A stretch of DNA of 64,000 bases. Source: Actinomycetota bacterium. Lineage in GTDB: Bacteria; Actinomycetota; Acidimicrobiia; Acidimicrobiales; Ilumatobacteraceae. Under the pieces are notes generated by a model, which worked only from the letters and a program-made list of their open reading frames with translations, ran no database searches and had not been told where the DNA came from. Both the position numbers and the translations under genes were made by a program. This document shows, piece by piece, positions 53,766 through 62,440 of the stretch; positions within the stretch are counted from its first letter, which is position 1, and the number at the start of each line of letters is the position of its first letter. The DNA lies in assembly GCA_016870215.1 (NCBI GenBank), contig VGCD01000002.1:1-64000 (forward strand), read 5' to 3'.

Positions 53766-54377
53766 GTGGGTTTCTTCGACCGCAATCGTGATGAAGTCGC
53801 GGCAAAGGGCTATGACCCGGCTCGATTGCCGCCTGGTCAATACCTCACCGAGCGTTTTCCAGTGCTTCATGTCGGTGACGTCCCGACGTATGAATCCGGT
53901 GAATGGTCGCTCACGATCGCGGGACTTGTCGACAAGCCCTTCACATTGTCGTTTGAAGAACTAACTGCACTGCCATCTCGCACCATCACCACCGATATTC
54001 ATTGCGTGACCAAGTGGTCGAAGTTCGACACGTCGTGGACCGGTGTTCGCGTACGCGATCTTTTCGACGCCGCTGGTGTACAGGCGGATGCATCGCATGT
54101 GATGGGACATGCCGAACATGGGTACACAGCGAACCTTCCACTTGAAGACGTGATGCGTGATGATTCGCTTGTGGTGTACGCATACGACGGTGAGCCCATA
54201 GAACCAATACATGGCGGACCCGTTCGACTTGTCGTTCCGCACCTTTATTTCTGGAAATCTCCAAAGTGGCTGCGTGCTCTCGAGTTGATGCCGGCTGACA
54301 AGCCAGGTTTCTGGGAGAGAAACGGCTACCACATGTACGGCGATCCGTTTCTGGAACAGCGCTACTGGGGCGATTGA
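53766..54377 (+). CDS. Sulfite-oxidase-fold molybdopterin protein (YedY-like)
   Basis: A 203-residue protein of the oxidoreductase molybdopterin-binding family. The molybdenum ligand is C80 in TTDIHCVTKWS, with the pterin-contacting HGGPVRLVVPHLYFWKSPKW region near 145-165. It is shorter than MsrP/YedY and has no Tat signal, so it seems cytoplasmic or depends on another protein. The reaction is unknown; relatives reduce sulfoxides. It starts with GTG 14 bases after the MFS gene. Confidence 0.85.
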   Translation: MGFFDRNRDEVAAKGYDPARLPPGQYLTERFPVLHVGDVPTYESGEWSLTIAGLVDKPFTLSFEELTALPSRTITTDIHCVTKWSKFDTSWTGVRVRDLFDAAGVQADASHVMGHAEHGYTANLPLEDVMRDDSLVVYAYDGEPIEPIHGGPVRLVVPHLYFWKSPKWLRALELMPADKPGFWERNGYHMYGDPFLEQRYWGD

Positions 54378-54382
54378 GACGT

Positions 54383-54405
54383 ATTAGCTGACGTCGTCAG
54401 TTAAT
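54383..54405. terminator. Long hairpin over convergent stop
   Basis: A 10-base-pair stem with one G-T wobble and a GTC loop spans the minus-strand TAA and lies 5 bases after the plus-strand stop. It is the best bidirectional terminator candidate in the window. Confidence 0.55.
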
Positions 54406-55131
54406 TGTGGTGGTGCAGAAGGTGTCGCCTTTTGGCAACGACTCTGAATGCTCAGGGTCTGTTGACCCGTACAGGGCATCGAGCATTCCTTTCACCATTC
54501 CGCGATCGACAGAGCAGATGACCGGATTCTCGATGGCCACGTCACCAAAGGGACAATGACTTGTGACGATGCGGAGTTCGTTGTTGCGCTTTTCTGCGTG
54601 CGCTGCGAATCCATGAGCAGTCAGCGCATCGGCAACTGCTTGCATGGCTGAGCGCAGCGATCGTTGGCTAGCAGCAACATCGCTACCGGTGAGGCCAGCT
54701 GCCATGGCTCGGCCGTACTCTTGGCCAACTTCTTCGGCAAGGTCGTGAGCTTTGTCGGCGGGAAGTGCAGCGAGAGCTTTCCCGAGAAGTGTCAGCACCA
54801 AGTCGTCACTTCGCACAGGAAATTCGAGTTCATGCCCGGCTGTGGCGACTCGATAGTGCTTGCTCGGCCGACCAGCGCCACTGCGCTTTGCGTGTTCGGT
54901 CGAGACTTCGACATAACCGCCAGCAGCAAGTTTCTCGAGGTGGTGTCGAGCCACATTCGGATGAAGGTCGAATTTGTCTGCCACTTGAGATGCGGTAACG
55001 CCTTCTGGGCAATCGCGAGCAAACAAATACACGGCTCGTCGAGTCGGATCGCCAAACGCAGATGTGATGGCAGACACAGTGGCCGTGAATGATTTCGGTG
55101 TCATCACAGGGGTGGTCGTCACTTCAGCCAC
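54397..55131 (-). CDS. SufR-like iron-sulfur transcriptional regulator
   Basis: A 244-residue protein with an ArsR/MarR-type winged helix (about 20-85; VTASQVADKFDLHPNVARHHLEKL). Its C-terminal domain has cysteines in the SufR pattern: HCPFGDVAIENPVIC (C-x12-C) and a later GDTFC. In SufR these bind a Fe-S cluster and the cluster state controls repression of suf genes. Here the gene is divergent from the Fe-S carrier mrp, 61 bases away, which supports the assignment. No suf genes are in the window. GTG start. Confidence 0.8.
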   Translation of the reverse strand: MAEVTTTPVMTPKSFTATVSAITSAFGDPTRRAVYLFARDCPEGVTASQVADKFDLHPNVARHHLEKLAAGGYVEVSTEHAKRSGAGRPSKHYRVATAGHELEFPVRSDDLVLTLLGKALAALPADKAHDLAEEVGQEYGRAMAAGLTGSDVAASQRSLRSAMQAVADALTAHGFAAHAEKRNNELRIVTSHCPFGDVAIENPVICSVDRGMVKGMLDALYGSTDPEHSESLPKGDTFCTTTIN

Positions 55132-55192
55132 ATCAGTATTCTACCTATAGCCGTAGTGCAAATTACCGACGTCCCCAACCGGAAGTACCCCC

Positions 55193-56332
55193 ATGACCGC
55201 AAGCCCTGACCAGATCATCGAAGCTCTCCGCCCTGTCGAAGACCCGGAACTTCATCGTTCGATTGTCGACCTTGGCATGGTTCGAGACGTGCGCAATGAC
55301 GCAGGTGCAGTGACGCTCACTGTCGTGCTGACAGTGCCGGGCTGTCCGTTACGAAATGAAATTCAGAACAGAGTGACCACTGCTGTCATGCCGCTCGACG
55401 GAGTGAAGAACGTGTCCATCGACTTCGCGGTCATGAACGATGCAGAGCGCGAAAAAGTTCGTCGTCTGGTGCATGGCGACGCAGCAGCGTCTGCTGGTAC
55501 TAATGCTGCCCACGGTCACGCTGAAGGTCGGGCAATTCCTTTTGCAAGCAATGACAGCAAGACGCGCCCCTTACTCATCTCATCGGGCAAGGGTGGCGTA
55601 GGGAAAAGCAGCGTCACCACAAACTTGGCAGTGGCACTTGCAGCACGCGGTCACAAAGTCGGCATCGTCGACGCCGACATCTACGGGTTCTCCATTCCTC
55701 GCATGCTCGGTGCCGAACGTGACCCCGTTGTCATTGACCAGATGTTGTTGCCCCCAGAAGCGTGGGGAGTCCGATGCATCAGCATCGGTTATTTCGTGCC
55801 GGAAGGCCAAGCAATCATTTGGCGTGGGCCAATGTTGCACAAGGCGCTTGAGCAGTTCCTCACCGACGTGTTTTGGGACGAGCCTGACTATTTGCTCATC
55901 GATATGCCGCCAGGCACCGGTGATATTGCACTCAGCCTCAGCCAATATCTGCCTCGCGCTGAGGTGTATGTAGTGACGACTCCGCAGCCAGCTGCTCAGA
56001 AAGTAGCGCGATTGTCGGCAGCGATGGCAGAGAAAGTCAACTTGCCCGTCAAGGGAGTCATCGAGAACATGTCATGGTTCACCGGGGATGATGGAAAGCG
56101 TTACGAACTGTTCGGCGCAGGCGGCGGACAGGAAGTGGCAGAGGAACTTGGGGTGCCATTGCTCGCACAAATCCCACTCGTCGCTCAGCTCCGTGAGGGA
56201 GGCGATGACGGACGTCCCATCGCCGCGGTCGCACCAGATTCAGAACCAGGTCGTGCATTCTTCGCGCTCGCTGAGAAGATCGAGGAGATGGCGCCAAAGA
56301 AGCGTTTCAGCAAGGGTCTGAAGCTCATCTGA
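55193..56332 (+). CDS. mrp: Mrp/ApbC Fe-S cluster carrier ATPase
   Basis: A 379-residue protein: an N-terminal MIP18/DUF59 domain (1-90, with C51 in VPGCPL), then a P-loop ATPase with the deviant Walker A SSGKGGVGKSS (131-140) and DMPPGTGDIALS. The CxxC pair that binds the cluster in ApbC is absent; the equivalent stretch after ENMSWF reads TGDDGKRYELFGAGGG. The protein may bind a cluster differently or act in a complex. It begins 61 bases from the divergent SufR-like regulator. Confidence 0.9.
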   Translation: MTASPDQIIEALRPVEDPELHRSIVDLGMVRDVRNDAGAVTLTVVLTVPGCPLRNEIQNRVTTAVMPLDGVKNVSIDFAVMNDAEREKVRRLVHGDAAASAGTNAAHGHAEGRAIPFASNDSKTRPLLISSGKGGVGKSSVTTNLAVALAARGHKVGIVDADIYGFSIPRMLGAERDPVVIDQMLLPPEAWGVRCISIGYFVPEGQAIIWRGPMLHKALEQFLTDVFWDEPDYLLIDMPPGTGDIALSLSQYLPRAEVYVVTTPQPAAQKVARLSAAMAEKVNLPVKGVIENMSWFTGDDGKRYELFGAGGGQEVAEELGVPLLAQIPLVAQLREGGDDGRPIAAVAPDSEPGRAFFALAEKIEEMAPKKRFSKGLKLI

Positions 56333-56382
56333 CCTGTACGGTGAGTGAGTCGACAACATCTTCGAACGAACAAGGAGCACCC

Positions 56383-56619
56383 GTGGACCTGCGCATCGGA
56401 GTCACACAATCACCTCGCGAGATTTCCATCGAACTCGCCGATGACGATGCACTTCGCGACGACGTAAAGGCTCGCGTCGAGGCCGCACTCAGTGGTGCTG
56501 TCGACACGCTGTGGATTACCGACAAGCGTGGACGCGACGTGGCAGTTCCGTCACAGAAAATTGCGTATGTCGAAATCGGCTCTAGTGGCGTCGACCGACG
56601 CATCGGCTTCGGCGGCTGA
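56383..56619 (+). CDS. DUF3107 protein
   Basis: A 78-residue protein of the actinobacterial DUF3107 family. It starts MDLRIGVTQSPREISIEL, has a central acidic helix and ends with the family's IPSQKIAYVEIG-like strand (VPSQKIAYVEIG). The GTG at 56383 is chosen for its AAGGAG site. Function unknown. It overlaps the following ATPase gene by 53 bases in another frame. Confidence 0.82.
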   Translation: MDLRIGVTQSPREISIELADDDALRDDVKARVEAALSGAVDTLWITDKRGRDVAVPSQKIAYVEIGSSGVDRRIGFGG

Positions 56620-57532
56620 TCTGACGCCACTTCTTCGCCACCGACTGGTGTTTGTCACCGGAAAGGGAGGTGTCGGAAAATCCACTGTCGCAGTCGCGCT
56701 TGCGCGTGTTGCTGCAAGACGGGGTCTTCGCACGTTGTTGTGCGAGATGGATGCCAAAGGTTCTGTCTCTGCACGTGTTGGCGGTGATTCGCTGACATTT
56801 GACCCCCGGCTTGTCGAGCCGAATTTGTGGGCCATGGTGATGGACACAGAGCAATCTCTGCGTGAGTACCTCCGACTGTTTGTTCGAATTCCGTTGCTCA
56901 CCAAAGTCACACCACTTGCTGCAGTGTTCGATTTTGTTGCGGATGCAGCGCCTGGAGTCAAGGAGATTCTCGGCATTGGAAAGCTGTGCCACGAAGTGCG
57001 TCAAGACAACTACGACATCGTCATTGTTGACTCTGAGGCCACTGGTCACATCGTCAGTCAAATTGCTGCCCCGCGCATTGTCGGACAACTCGCCGGCATC
57101 GGCATGTTGCGCGATCAAACAGAATGGATGATCAAGATTCTGGAGGATGAGTCACTCTGCACGGTCGTCCCAGTGGTTGTTCCTGAGGAGTTGGTAGTTA
57201 CTGAAACAATCGACCTTGTCGAGTCAATTCGCTCACAAACAAAGACAGATCTCTCATGGTTGGTGCTCAATCGCGTGGAAGCACCGCTTGTGGCAACAAC
57301 TGACGAGTCAACCTGGCATACATTGTGCGAAGTCCTACCACCCACTTTGCGTGAGCCTCTGGAGCGAGCGACAAAAGTACGCCAGATTCAAAGTGCGTCG
57401 GTCAATGAGCTGAAAGATGCCGTTAGCGACGTCGAGTACATCGTGATGCCAGAAATTGGTGGGTGGGGCGACGAAGACTCGAACGTCGATGTCGACGAAA
57501 CAATGGTGGTACGTCTGGGTGAAGAGTTGTGA
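56567..57532 (+). CDS. ArsA/Get3-like ATPase, first of pair
   Basis: A 321-residue P-loop ATPase with VTGKGGVGKST (about 33-43), signal motifs DMDAKG-like (CEMDAKG) and VDSEATGH. It is comparable to Rv3679 of M. tuberculosis, which pairs with Rv3680. Such pairs form hetero-complexes related to Get3/ArsA and have been tied to envelope lipid homeostasis. The start is uncertain: ATG 56567 inside the DUF3107 gene, or GTG 56585. It overlaps the second ATPase gene by 4 bases. Confidence 0.82.
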   Translation: MSKSALVASTDASASAADLTPLLRHRLVFVTGKGGVGKSTVAVALARVAARRGLRTLLCEMDAKGSVSARVGGDSLTFDPRLVEPNLWAMVMDTEQSLREYLRLFVRIPLLTKVTPLAAVFDFVADAAPGVKEILGIGKLCHEVRQDNYDIVIVDSEATGHIVSQIAAPRIVGQLAGIGMLRDQTEWMIKILEDESLCTVVPVVVPEELVVTETIDLVESIRSQTKTDLSWLVLNRVEAPLVATTDESTWHTLCEVLPPTLREPLERATKVRQIQSASVNELKDAVSDVEYIVMPEIGGWGDEDSNVDVDETMVVRLGEEL

Positions 57533-58599
57533 CCACTGACAATCTGCTCTCCGATCTGCACGGGCGTTGCGTCATTGTGTGTGGTCCTGGTGGCGTGGGC
57601 AAGACGAGTGTCTCCGCGGCGATCGGAAAGACCCTGGCAGCATCTCGCGGGCGCGTCGTGGTGCTGACCATCGATCCAGCGAAGCGCCTTGCGCAATCTC
57701 TCGGCTTGTCGCTGAGCGGGAACGAAGTGGTCGAAGTTGGCGGTGGGCTGTTCGCCACCATGCTCGATGCGAAAGCTGGCTGGGACGACTTGGTCCGTAG
57801 ATTTGCACCAGATGCAGCAGCGGCCGAGCGACTGTTATGTAACCCGCTGTATCAGAACATCACAGCACGGTTCGTGAACAGCCACGACTACATCGCCATG
57901 GAGCGACTGTATGAGTTGAGTTCGAATTCCGAATTTGATGTCGTCGTCGTAGACACGCCTCCGTCACGCAACGCACTCGACTTTCTGAACGCACCAGATC
58001 GAATGGCAGAGTTTTTTAGCGGACGCCTCGTTCGATGGCTCACGATCCCGTATCGAAACAGATTCATCGGATTGGCCTCGCGACCGTTCTTTCAGATTGC
58101 TGACCGAGTTCTGGGTGCGCGCTTCCTGACCGACATCATCGAGTTCTTTGTTTTGCTGCAGGCACTCGAAGAGGGATTTGTCGAACGAGCACGACTGGTC
58201 AGGGCCTTGCTCGATTCGCCCGACTGTGACTACGTGGTTGTCACCAGCCCCGGCACGGATTCCTTGCGCGAAGCCAACTACCTGCTTGATCGCATCAACA
58301 GCCGGACCTCGCATCGCCCGACTGTCGTGGTCAATCGCACGATGCCATGCCCCGACCACAGCGACGTTGGTACCACCGAGGAGCTCGCCGCGCGCACTGG
58401 GTGCGACAGTGATTCGGTTGCGCAAGTTCTGTCGGTGCTTCAGATTGCGCAGAGAGCCCAATCTCGGAAGTGTGCAGAGCACGCACAAGCGCGCCGCCAG
58501 TTCACGACACGAGGCTTTCGAGTTCTTGACATACCTGACATAGCGGTCGATGCAGTAGCTGTGGTCGACGGGATAGCCCAGAGCCTCGTCGTCGAGTAG
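57529..58599 (+). CDS. ArsA/Get3-like ATPase, second of pair
   Basis: A 356-residue ATPase with CGPGGVGKTS (about 18-27), TIDPAKRLAQSLGL, and VVDTPPSRNALDFLNAP. These are features of Rv3680-type proteins. It likely assembles with the previous gene product, each half offering a P-loop. It lacks the CxxC zinc site that dimerises eukaryotic Get3 in the visible middle part. GTG start overlapping by GTGA. The PdtaS gene follows 26 bases downstream. Confidence 0.83.
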   Translation: MTTDNLLSDLHGRCVIVCGPGGVGKTSVSAAIGKTLAASRGRVVVLTIDPAKRLAQSLGLSLSGNEVVEVGGGLFATMLDAKAGWDDLVRRFAPDAAAAERLLCNPLYQNITARFVNSHDYIAMERLYELSSNSEFDVVVVDTPPSRNALDFLNAPDRMAEFFSGRLVRWLTIPYRNRFIGLASRPFFQIADRVLGARFLTDIIEFFVLLQALEEGFVERARLVRALLDSPDCDYVVVTSPGTDSLREANYLLDRINSRTSHRPTVVVNRTMPCPDHSDVGTTEELAARTGCDSDSVAQVLSVLQIAQRAQSRKCAEHAQARRQFTTRGFRVLDIPDIAVDAVAVVDGIAQSLVVE

Positions 58600-58625
58600 G
58601 GCAGACTGTCAGCGGAGGACAGTTC

Positions 58626-60131
58626 ATGGCGACCATCGGAGAACTTGCGCGACAGCACACGGCGCTTTCAAAAGAAGACGTGTCCCATCTTCAAGCCCTG
58701 ACTGGTGAGTGGGGCATGCTTGCCGACCTGTGTTTTGCCGACCTACTTCTCTATGTTCCGACCAATGAAGGAACGTGGTTGGTCATTGCTCAAGTTCGAG
58801 CAGCAACCGGCCAGACGCTCTATGTCGTTGACTGGGTTGGTGCGTTCGCAAACGACACTGAAGTTGCCTTGCTCGCGGCGGCGTTTGACTCACAGACCAT
58901 TTCTGAAGGCGAGATCATGGTCGAAGACTTGGTGGATCCGTGTTTCATGACGGCCATTCCGGTTGTACACGAGGGCAAGAGCATTGCAGTGCTCACACGT
59001 GAGTGGAGTACGAGGGGCGCTCGCCAGCCGGGCCAGTTAGAGCGCACGTATCAAGACTTATTCGCACGATTCACCGACATGATTGCGGCCGGTCTGTTTC
59101 CATTCCCAGGTCGCGTGGCAGATAGCAGTGTGGCGCCCCGAGTAGGAGACGGAGCAATTGTGCTCGATGAAGACGCGGTCGTGGTGTACGCGTCACCAAA
59201 TGCGACATCGGCACTGCATCGTGTCGGTATCAGCGCAAATGTTGTTGGTCAAACACTTGCCGAAATGGGCATCATCGACAGTCCTGTGCGTCAGGCTTTC
59301 GAGCGCAAAGAGCCTGTCGTCGAAGAGTTTGAGCAGACATCTGACGTCACACTGTTGACCCGCTGTCTTCCGGTTCTTGCAAGTTCTCCGAACACTGAAG
59401 CGGTCGTGACTGGCGCAGTAATGCTGCTCCGTGACGTGACGGAGCTTCGTCGGCGTGATCGACTGTTGCTCTCAAAAGATGCCACCATCCGTGAGATTCA
59501 CCATCGAGTGAAGAACAATTTGCAGACCATCTCTGCGCTGCTTCGATTGCAGGGCCGCCGTTTGAAGTCGGACGAAGCGCGCGAGGCTGTGGCCGAGTCA
59601 GTTCGAAGAATTAGAACGATCGCATTGGTTCATGAAACCTTGTCGCGCGAGCCAGGTGACGACGTCGTCTTCATCGAAATTGTCCGGCCGCTCTTGCGTC
59701 TGTCCGAAGAAGGTCTGCAATCGCCCGATAGGCCAGTTCGATTTGTGGTGAACGGTGACGGTGGGCGTATTCCGGCAACGATTGCCACACCGTTGTCCGT
59801 TGTTGTGACGGAGTTACTTCAAAATGCCATCAACCACGGTTTTCCCGAAGGTGAGGGCGGCGGCACTGTCGTCGTGACCCTGGATTCAAACGACACGGTG
59901 CTGACGATCAGAGTTATCGACGATGGACGCGGTCTCTCTGACGAATTCGATCTCTCCACGGCAACCGGCCTTGGCCTCTCGATTGTTCGCACGCTCGTGA
60001 CGACAGAACTGGCGGGAACAATTGATATGCGCCAGCCAACAAGTGAAGAATTGAATGAAGCCAACCTGACCTTGCGGTCGGGATATCGCGGAACTGCGGT
60101 CGAACTGTGTGTTCCGCTAAGGGTTGATTAG
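58626..60131 (+). CDS. pdtaS: PdtaS-like sensor histidine kinase
   Basis: A 501-residue soluble kinase with an N-terminal GAF-like domain (about 5-155), a PAS domain (170-275), a HisKA_2 dimerisation domain with the phosphoacceptor at H292/H293 (REIHHRVKNNLQ), and an HATPase domain (ELLQNAINHGFPEG, DDGRGLSDEF, GLGLSIVRTL). This is the layout of mycobacterial PdtaS, which signals to the antiterminator PdtaR. As in M. tuberculosis, a whiB gene is next to it. No pdtaR is in the window. Confidence 0.9.
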   Translation: MATIGELARQHTALSKEDVSHLQALTGEWGMLADLCFADLLLYVPTNEGTWLVIAQVRAATGQTLYVVDWVGAFANDTEVALLAAAFDSQTISEGEIMVEDLVDPCFMTAIPVVHEGKSIAVLTREWSTRGARQPGQLERTYQDLFARFTDMIAAGLFPFPGRVADSSVAPRVGDGAIVLDEDAVVVYASPNATSALHRVGISANVVGQTLAEMGIIDSPVRQAFERKEPVVEEFEQTSDVTLLTRCLPVLASSPNTEAVVTGAVMLLRDVTELRRRDRLLLSKDATIREIHHRVKNNLQTISALLRLQGRRLKSDEAREAVAESVRRIRTIALVHETLSREPGDDVVFIEIVRPLLRLSEEGLQSPDRPVRFVVNGDGGRIPATIATPLSVVVTELLQNAINHGFPEGEGGGTVVVTLDSNDTVLTIRVIDDGRGLSDEFDLSTATGLGLSIVRTLVTTELAGTIDMRQPTSEELNEANLTLRSGYRGTAVELCVPLRVD

Positions 60132-60147
60132 ACGAAGCGAAAGTTGG

Positions 60148-60468
60148 TCAGCCTGCGGCTGCAGCGGCTGCAGCGAGGCGTTGTGCGCGCGCACGAGCGG
60201 CACGCTCACGTCGAATCTGACGTCGCTCGTCTTCTGACGTTCCACCCCAGATGCCGGTGTCCTGGTTTGTCTCAAGTGCGAAGTCGAGGCACTCAACCTG
60301 AACTGGGCATTCACAACAGACACTCTTTGCTTTCGTGATCTGCAGAAGTGCTTGGCCGGTTGTTCCGACGGGGAAGAAAAGCTCTGGATCAGTGTCGCGA
60401 CAAGTCGCGAGATTTCTCCAGGTGTAGTCGGCGCTACCGAGGGCCAGGCTGGACGCGAGGATTGACAC
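60148..60468 (-). CDS. WhiB-family Fe-S regulator
   Basis: A 106-residue WhiB protein. The cluster ligands are C23, C51, C54 and C60 (C-x2-C-x5-C core in CCECPVQVECL) with one extra Cys at 52. GIWGGTSEDERR is the sigma-binding turn. The C-terminus is Arg-rich then Ala-rich and should touch DNA. GTG start with AAGGA upstream. The neighbouring pdtaS suggests WhiB1, but assignment among WhiB types needs alignment. Confidence 0.9.
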   Translation of the reverse strand: MSILASSLALGSADYTWRNLATCRDTDPELFFPVGTTGQALLQITKAKSVCCECPVQVECLDFALETNQDTGIWGGTSEDERRQIRRERAARARAQRLAAAAAAAG

Positions 60469-60567
60469 GTCGGGTTCCTTCTTGGGGGTTCAGGGGCGCT
60501 GGGCGCCACGGTGGATGTGCTGGGCGCATCGGGCGAACCGGTGCGAGGCAACGCTACGACCGTCTTT

Positions 60568-60589
60568 GGTGAATGGCAAGAGGTTCACC
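60568..60589. promoter_or_regulatory. 22-base dyad in whiB / glpQ divergent region
   Basis: GGTGAA-N10-TTCACC is a perfect 6-base dyad 100 bases upstream of whiB and 113 bases upstream of glpQ. A second dyad GCATCC-N9-GGATGC is at 60596-60616. They are the only structured elements seen in this 234-base gap and could be operators or promoter elements. Confidence 0.4.
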
Positions 60590-60702
60590 CAAGTTGCATC
60601 CGTGTGATTTGGATGCGGTGATCTGGTCGCGGTCATTCTCATTCGCACGAACAACTGCCTCTGATAAACCTTCTTCGCAATGAAGTCCGGAAAGGGGAGA
60701 CG

Positions 60703-61419
60703 ATGACAGCCGTGCGTTATCCACAGGTCATCGCCCATCGTGGTGCCTCACGCCGCGAGCCCGAGAACACGCTCGTGGCGTTTCGGACCGCAGGCGACAT
60801 TGGCTCTGATGCAGTCGAGTTGGATGTTCGGCGACTTGCCGACGGTGAACTGGTGGTGATGCACGATGCGCATCTTGCTGATGGTCGTTCTCTTGTCACG
60901 TTGACACATGACGACATTCCAGAGTCGGTACCCACATTGAGCCATGCACTGGACGCCTGTGAAGGCATGTGGGTGAACATCGAAATCAAGAACGACCCGT
61001 CAGAGCCGGATTATGACCCTCATGACGTCGTGGCAGAGCGCGTGGCGAAGTTGTTGCACGATTGTGGTGAGCCAGAGCGTTGGCTCATCTCTTCGTTTCG
61101 TCGCGAGACAATCGTCGCCATGCGCGACCTAGCACCCAAAGTGCGTACCGCTTGGCTCATGACTCACTGCGATGCGCGCGGAGTGAAGGCGCTAGCGCAA
61201 GCACTTGCCTCGGAAGGACACAGCGCCTTGCATCCGTGGCACAAATCAGTGACGGAAGAAATGCTCCACGAGTTTCACCAGCAGGGTTTGTCGGTGAACT
61301 GTTGGACCTGTGACGACGAAGACGACATGAAACGACTCATCCAATGGGGCATCGACGGCATCTGCACGAATGTGCCTGATGCGGCACTCAATGTGAGGCG
61401 GTCACTGTTGGGGGAATGA
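60703..61419 (+). CDS. glpQ: Glycerophosphodiester phosphodiesterase
   Basis: A 238-residue GDPD TIM barrel with the catalytic HRGASRREPENT (His and Glu), VELDVRR and VVMHDAHL in order, then VNIEIKND. No signal peptide, so it is cytoplasmic. It hydrolyses glycerophosphodiesters to glycerol-3-phosphate and an alcohol. AGGGGAG precedes the ATG. Its 3' end overlaps the convergent lipid-kinase gene by 18 bases. Confidence 0.9.
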   Translation: MTAVRYPQVIAHRGASRREPENTLVAFRTAGDIGSDAVELDVRRLADGELVVMHDAHLADGRSLVTLTHDDIPESVPTLSHALDACEGMWVNIEIKNDPSEPDYDPHDVVAERVAKLLHDCGEPERWLISSFRRETIVAMRDLAPKVRTAWLMTHCDARGVKALAQALASEGHSALHPWHKSVTEEMLHEFHQQGLSVNCWTCDDEDDMKRLIQWGIDGICTNVPDAALNVRRSLLGE

Positions 61420-62331
61420 CTGCACCAAGCGCACAGCATCAGGAACATGCTCGAAACGCAGTTCCTTGACCTCGCCCAAATAGTCACCGTCCATCTGATA
61501 CGGAAACGCCCGTTCATTCGACACAACAACTTCTGAAACATTCGAATGTACGTCGAGCCAAGAGTTCGACGACACGCCTCCGCCGCGTAGTGCGGTTCCA
61601 ACCGAGCGCAAGATCTTTGTCGCGTTCATAGAAGTGAATGTGACAACTGAAAGGCCCTTCGTGAGATCTGTTGAAGGAACGAGGTCGAATGGTCGTGGGC
61701 CGAGATAGGTATACGGGTTCGTATTCATGACAATCGTGAAGTACGCCCCAGGAATCGTCTTGGTCGCGACACCTCCCACGTTCACGTTGAAATGTGGCGT
61801 GCGACGGTCGTAGTCAAATGCCCAGGTTCGAAGAGCTGCGACAACAAACAACGGATGTCCGGCGTATCGCTTCAGCGCGGCTCGTTGTTCGACACGCTTC
61901 ACAACGGCGGCGTCGTAGCCGACGCCCGTGTGAAACGTGAAGTACCGGCCGTTCACTTTGCCGAGTCCGATCGACTTGATATCTCCTCTGCCGAGTGCAT
62001 CGATGATGAGGTCAACCGAGGCAAGCGCGTCGTTTGGCATGCCGAGAGTGCGAGCAAACACGTTGGTGCTGCCGCCGGGCAGCACGGCAAGCGCGGTGTC
62101 GCTTCCGGCAACCCCTGTGGCGACTTCATTGAGGGTGCCATCCCCGCCGTATGTGACGACAGCATCAAGGCCCCGCATCGCCGCATCTTGGGCGAAGCGA
62201 GTGGCATGGCCTCGCCGGTTGGTTTCGACCACCTGCACGTCGTGGTGGCGGGACAGCCGCTGGTGGACCACCACGGTGTTCCGGGCGGTCACCGACGAGG
62301 CAAAGGAATTGACGATTAACAGCAGTCGCAA
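61402..62331 (-). CDS. Diacylglycerol/sphingosine-kinase-like lipid kinase
   Basis: A 309-residue DagK/YegS-type protein. The nucleotide motif GGDGTLNEV (about 62-70), PGGSTNVFAR (84-93) and the beta-rich C-terminal domain are typical. It would phosphorylate a lipid alcohol such as diacylglycerol. The TTG at 62331 gives a normal N-terminus (RLLLIVNSFA) but has no clear ribosome site, so the start is uncertain. It is divergent from the etfBA genes. Confidence 0.85.
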   Translation of the reverse strand: MRLLLIVNSFASSVTARNTVVVHQRLSRHHDVQVVETNRRGHATRFAQDAAMRGLDAVVTYGGDGTLNEVATGVAGSDTALAVLPGGSTNVFARTLGMPNDALASVDLIIDALGRGDIKSIGLGKVNGRYFTFHTGVGYDAAVVKRVEQRAALKRYAGHPLFVVAALRTWAFDYDRRTPHFNVNVGGVATKTIPGAYFTIVMNTNPYTYLGPRPFDLVPSTDLTKGLSVVTFTSMNATKILRSVGTALRGGGVSSNSWLDVHSNVSEVVVSNERAFPYQMDGDYLGEVKELRFEHVPDAVRLVQSFPQQ

Positions 62332-62440
62332 GGAGCTTTACGGTACCAGCGAGCCTGCGACGAGGGTCACGCCACGACTTGGGGAAGAACCTTGTGCCAG
62401 TTGGTTTATGTCCGACCGAGTGGGTAACAATGGTCACCTT

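Noticed and set aside
60469-60702. A possible tRNA gene in the whiB-glpQ gap.
   Set aside because: The dyads do not make a cloverleaf, and no acceptor stem or T-arm GTTC in place was found.
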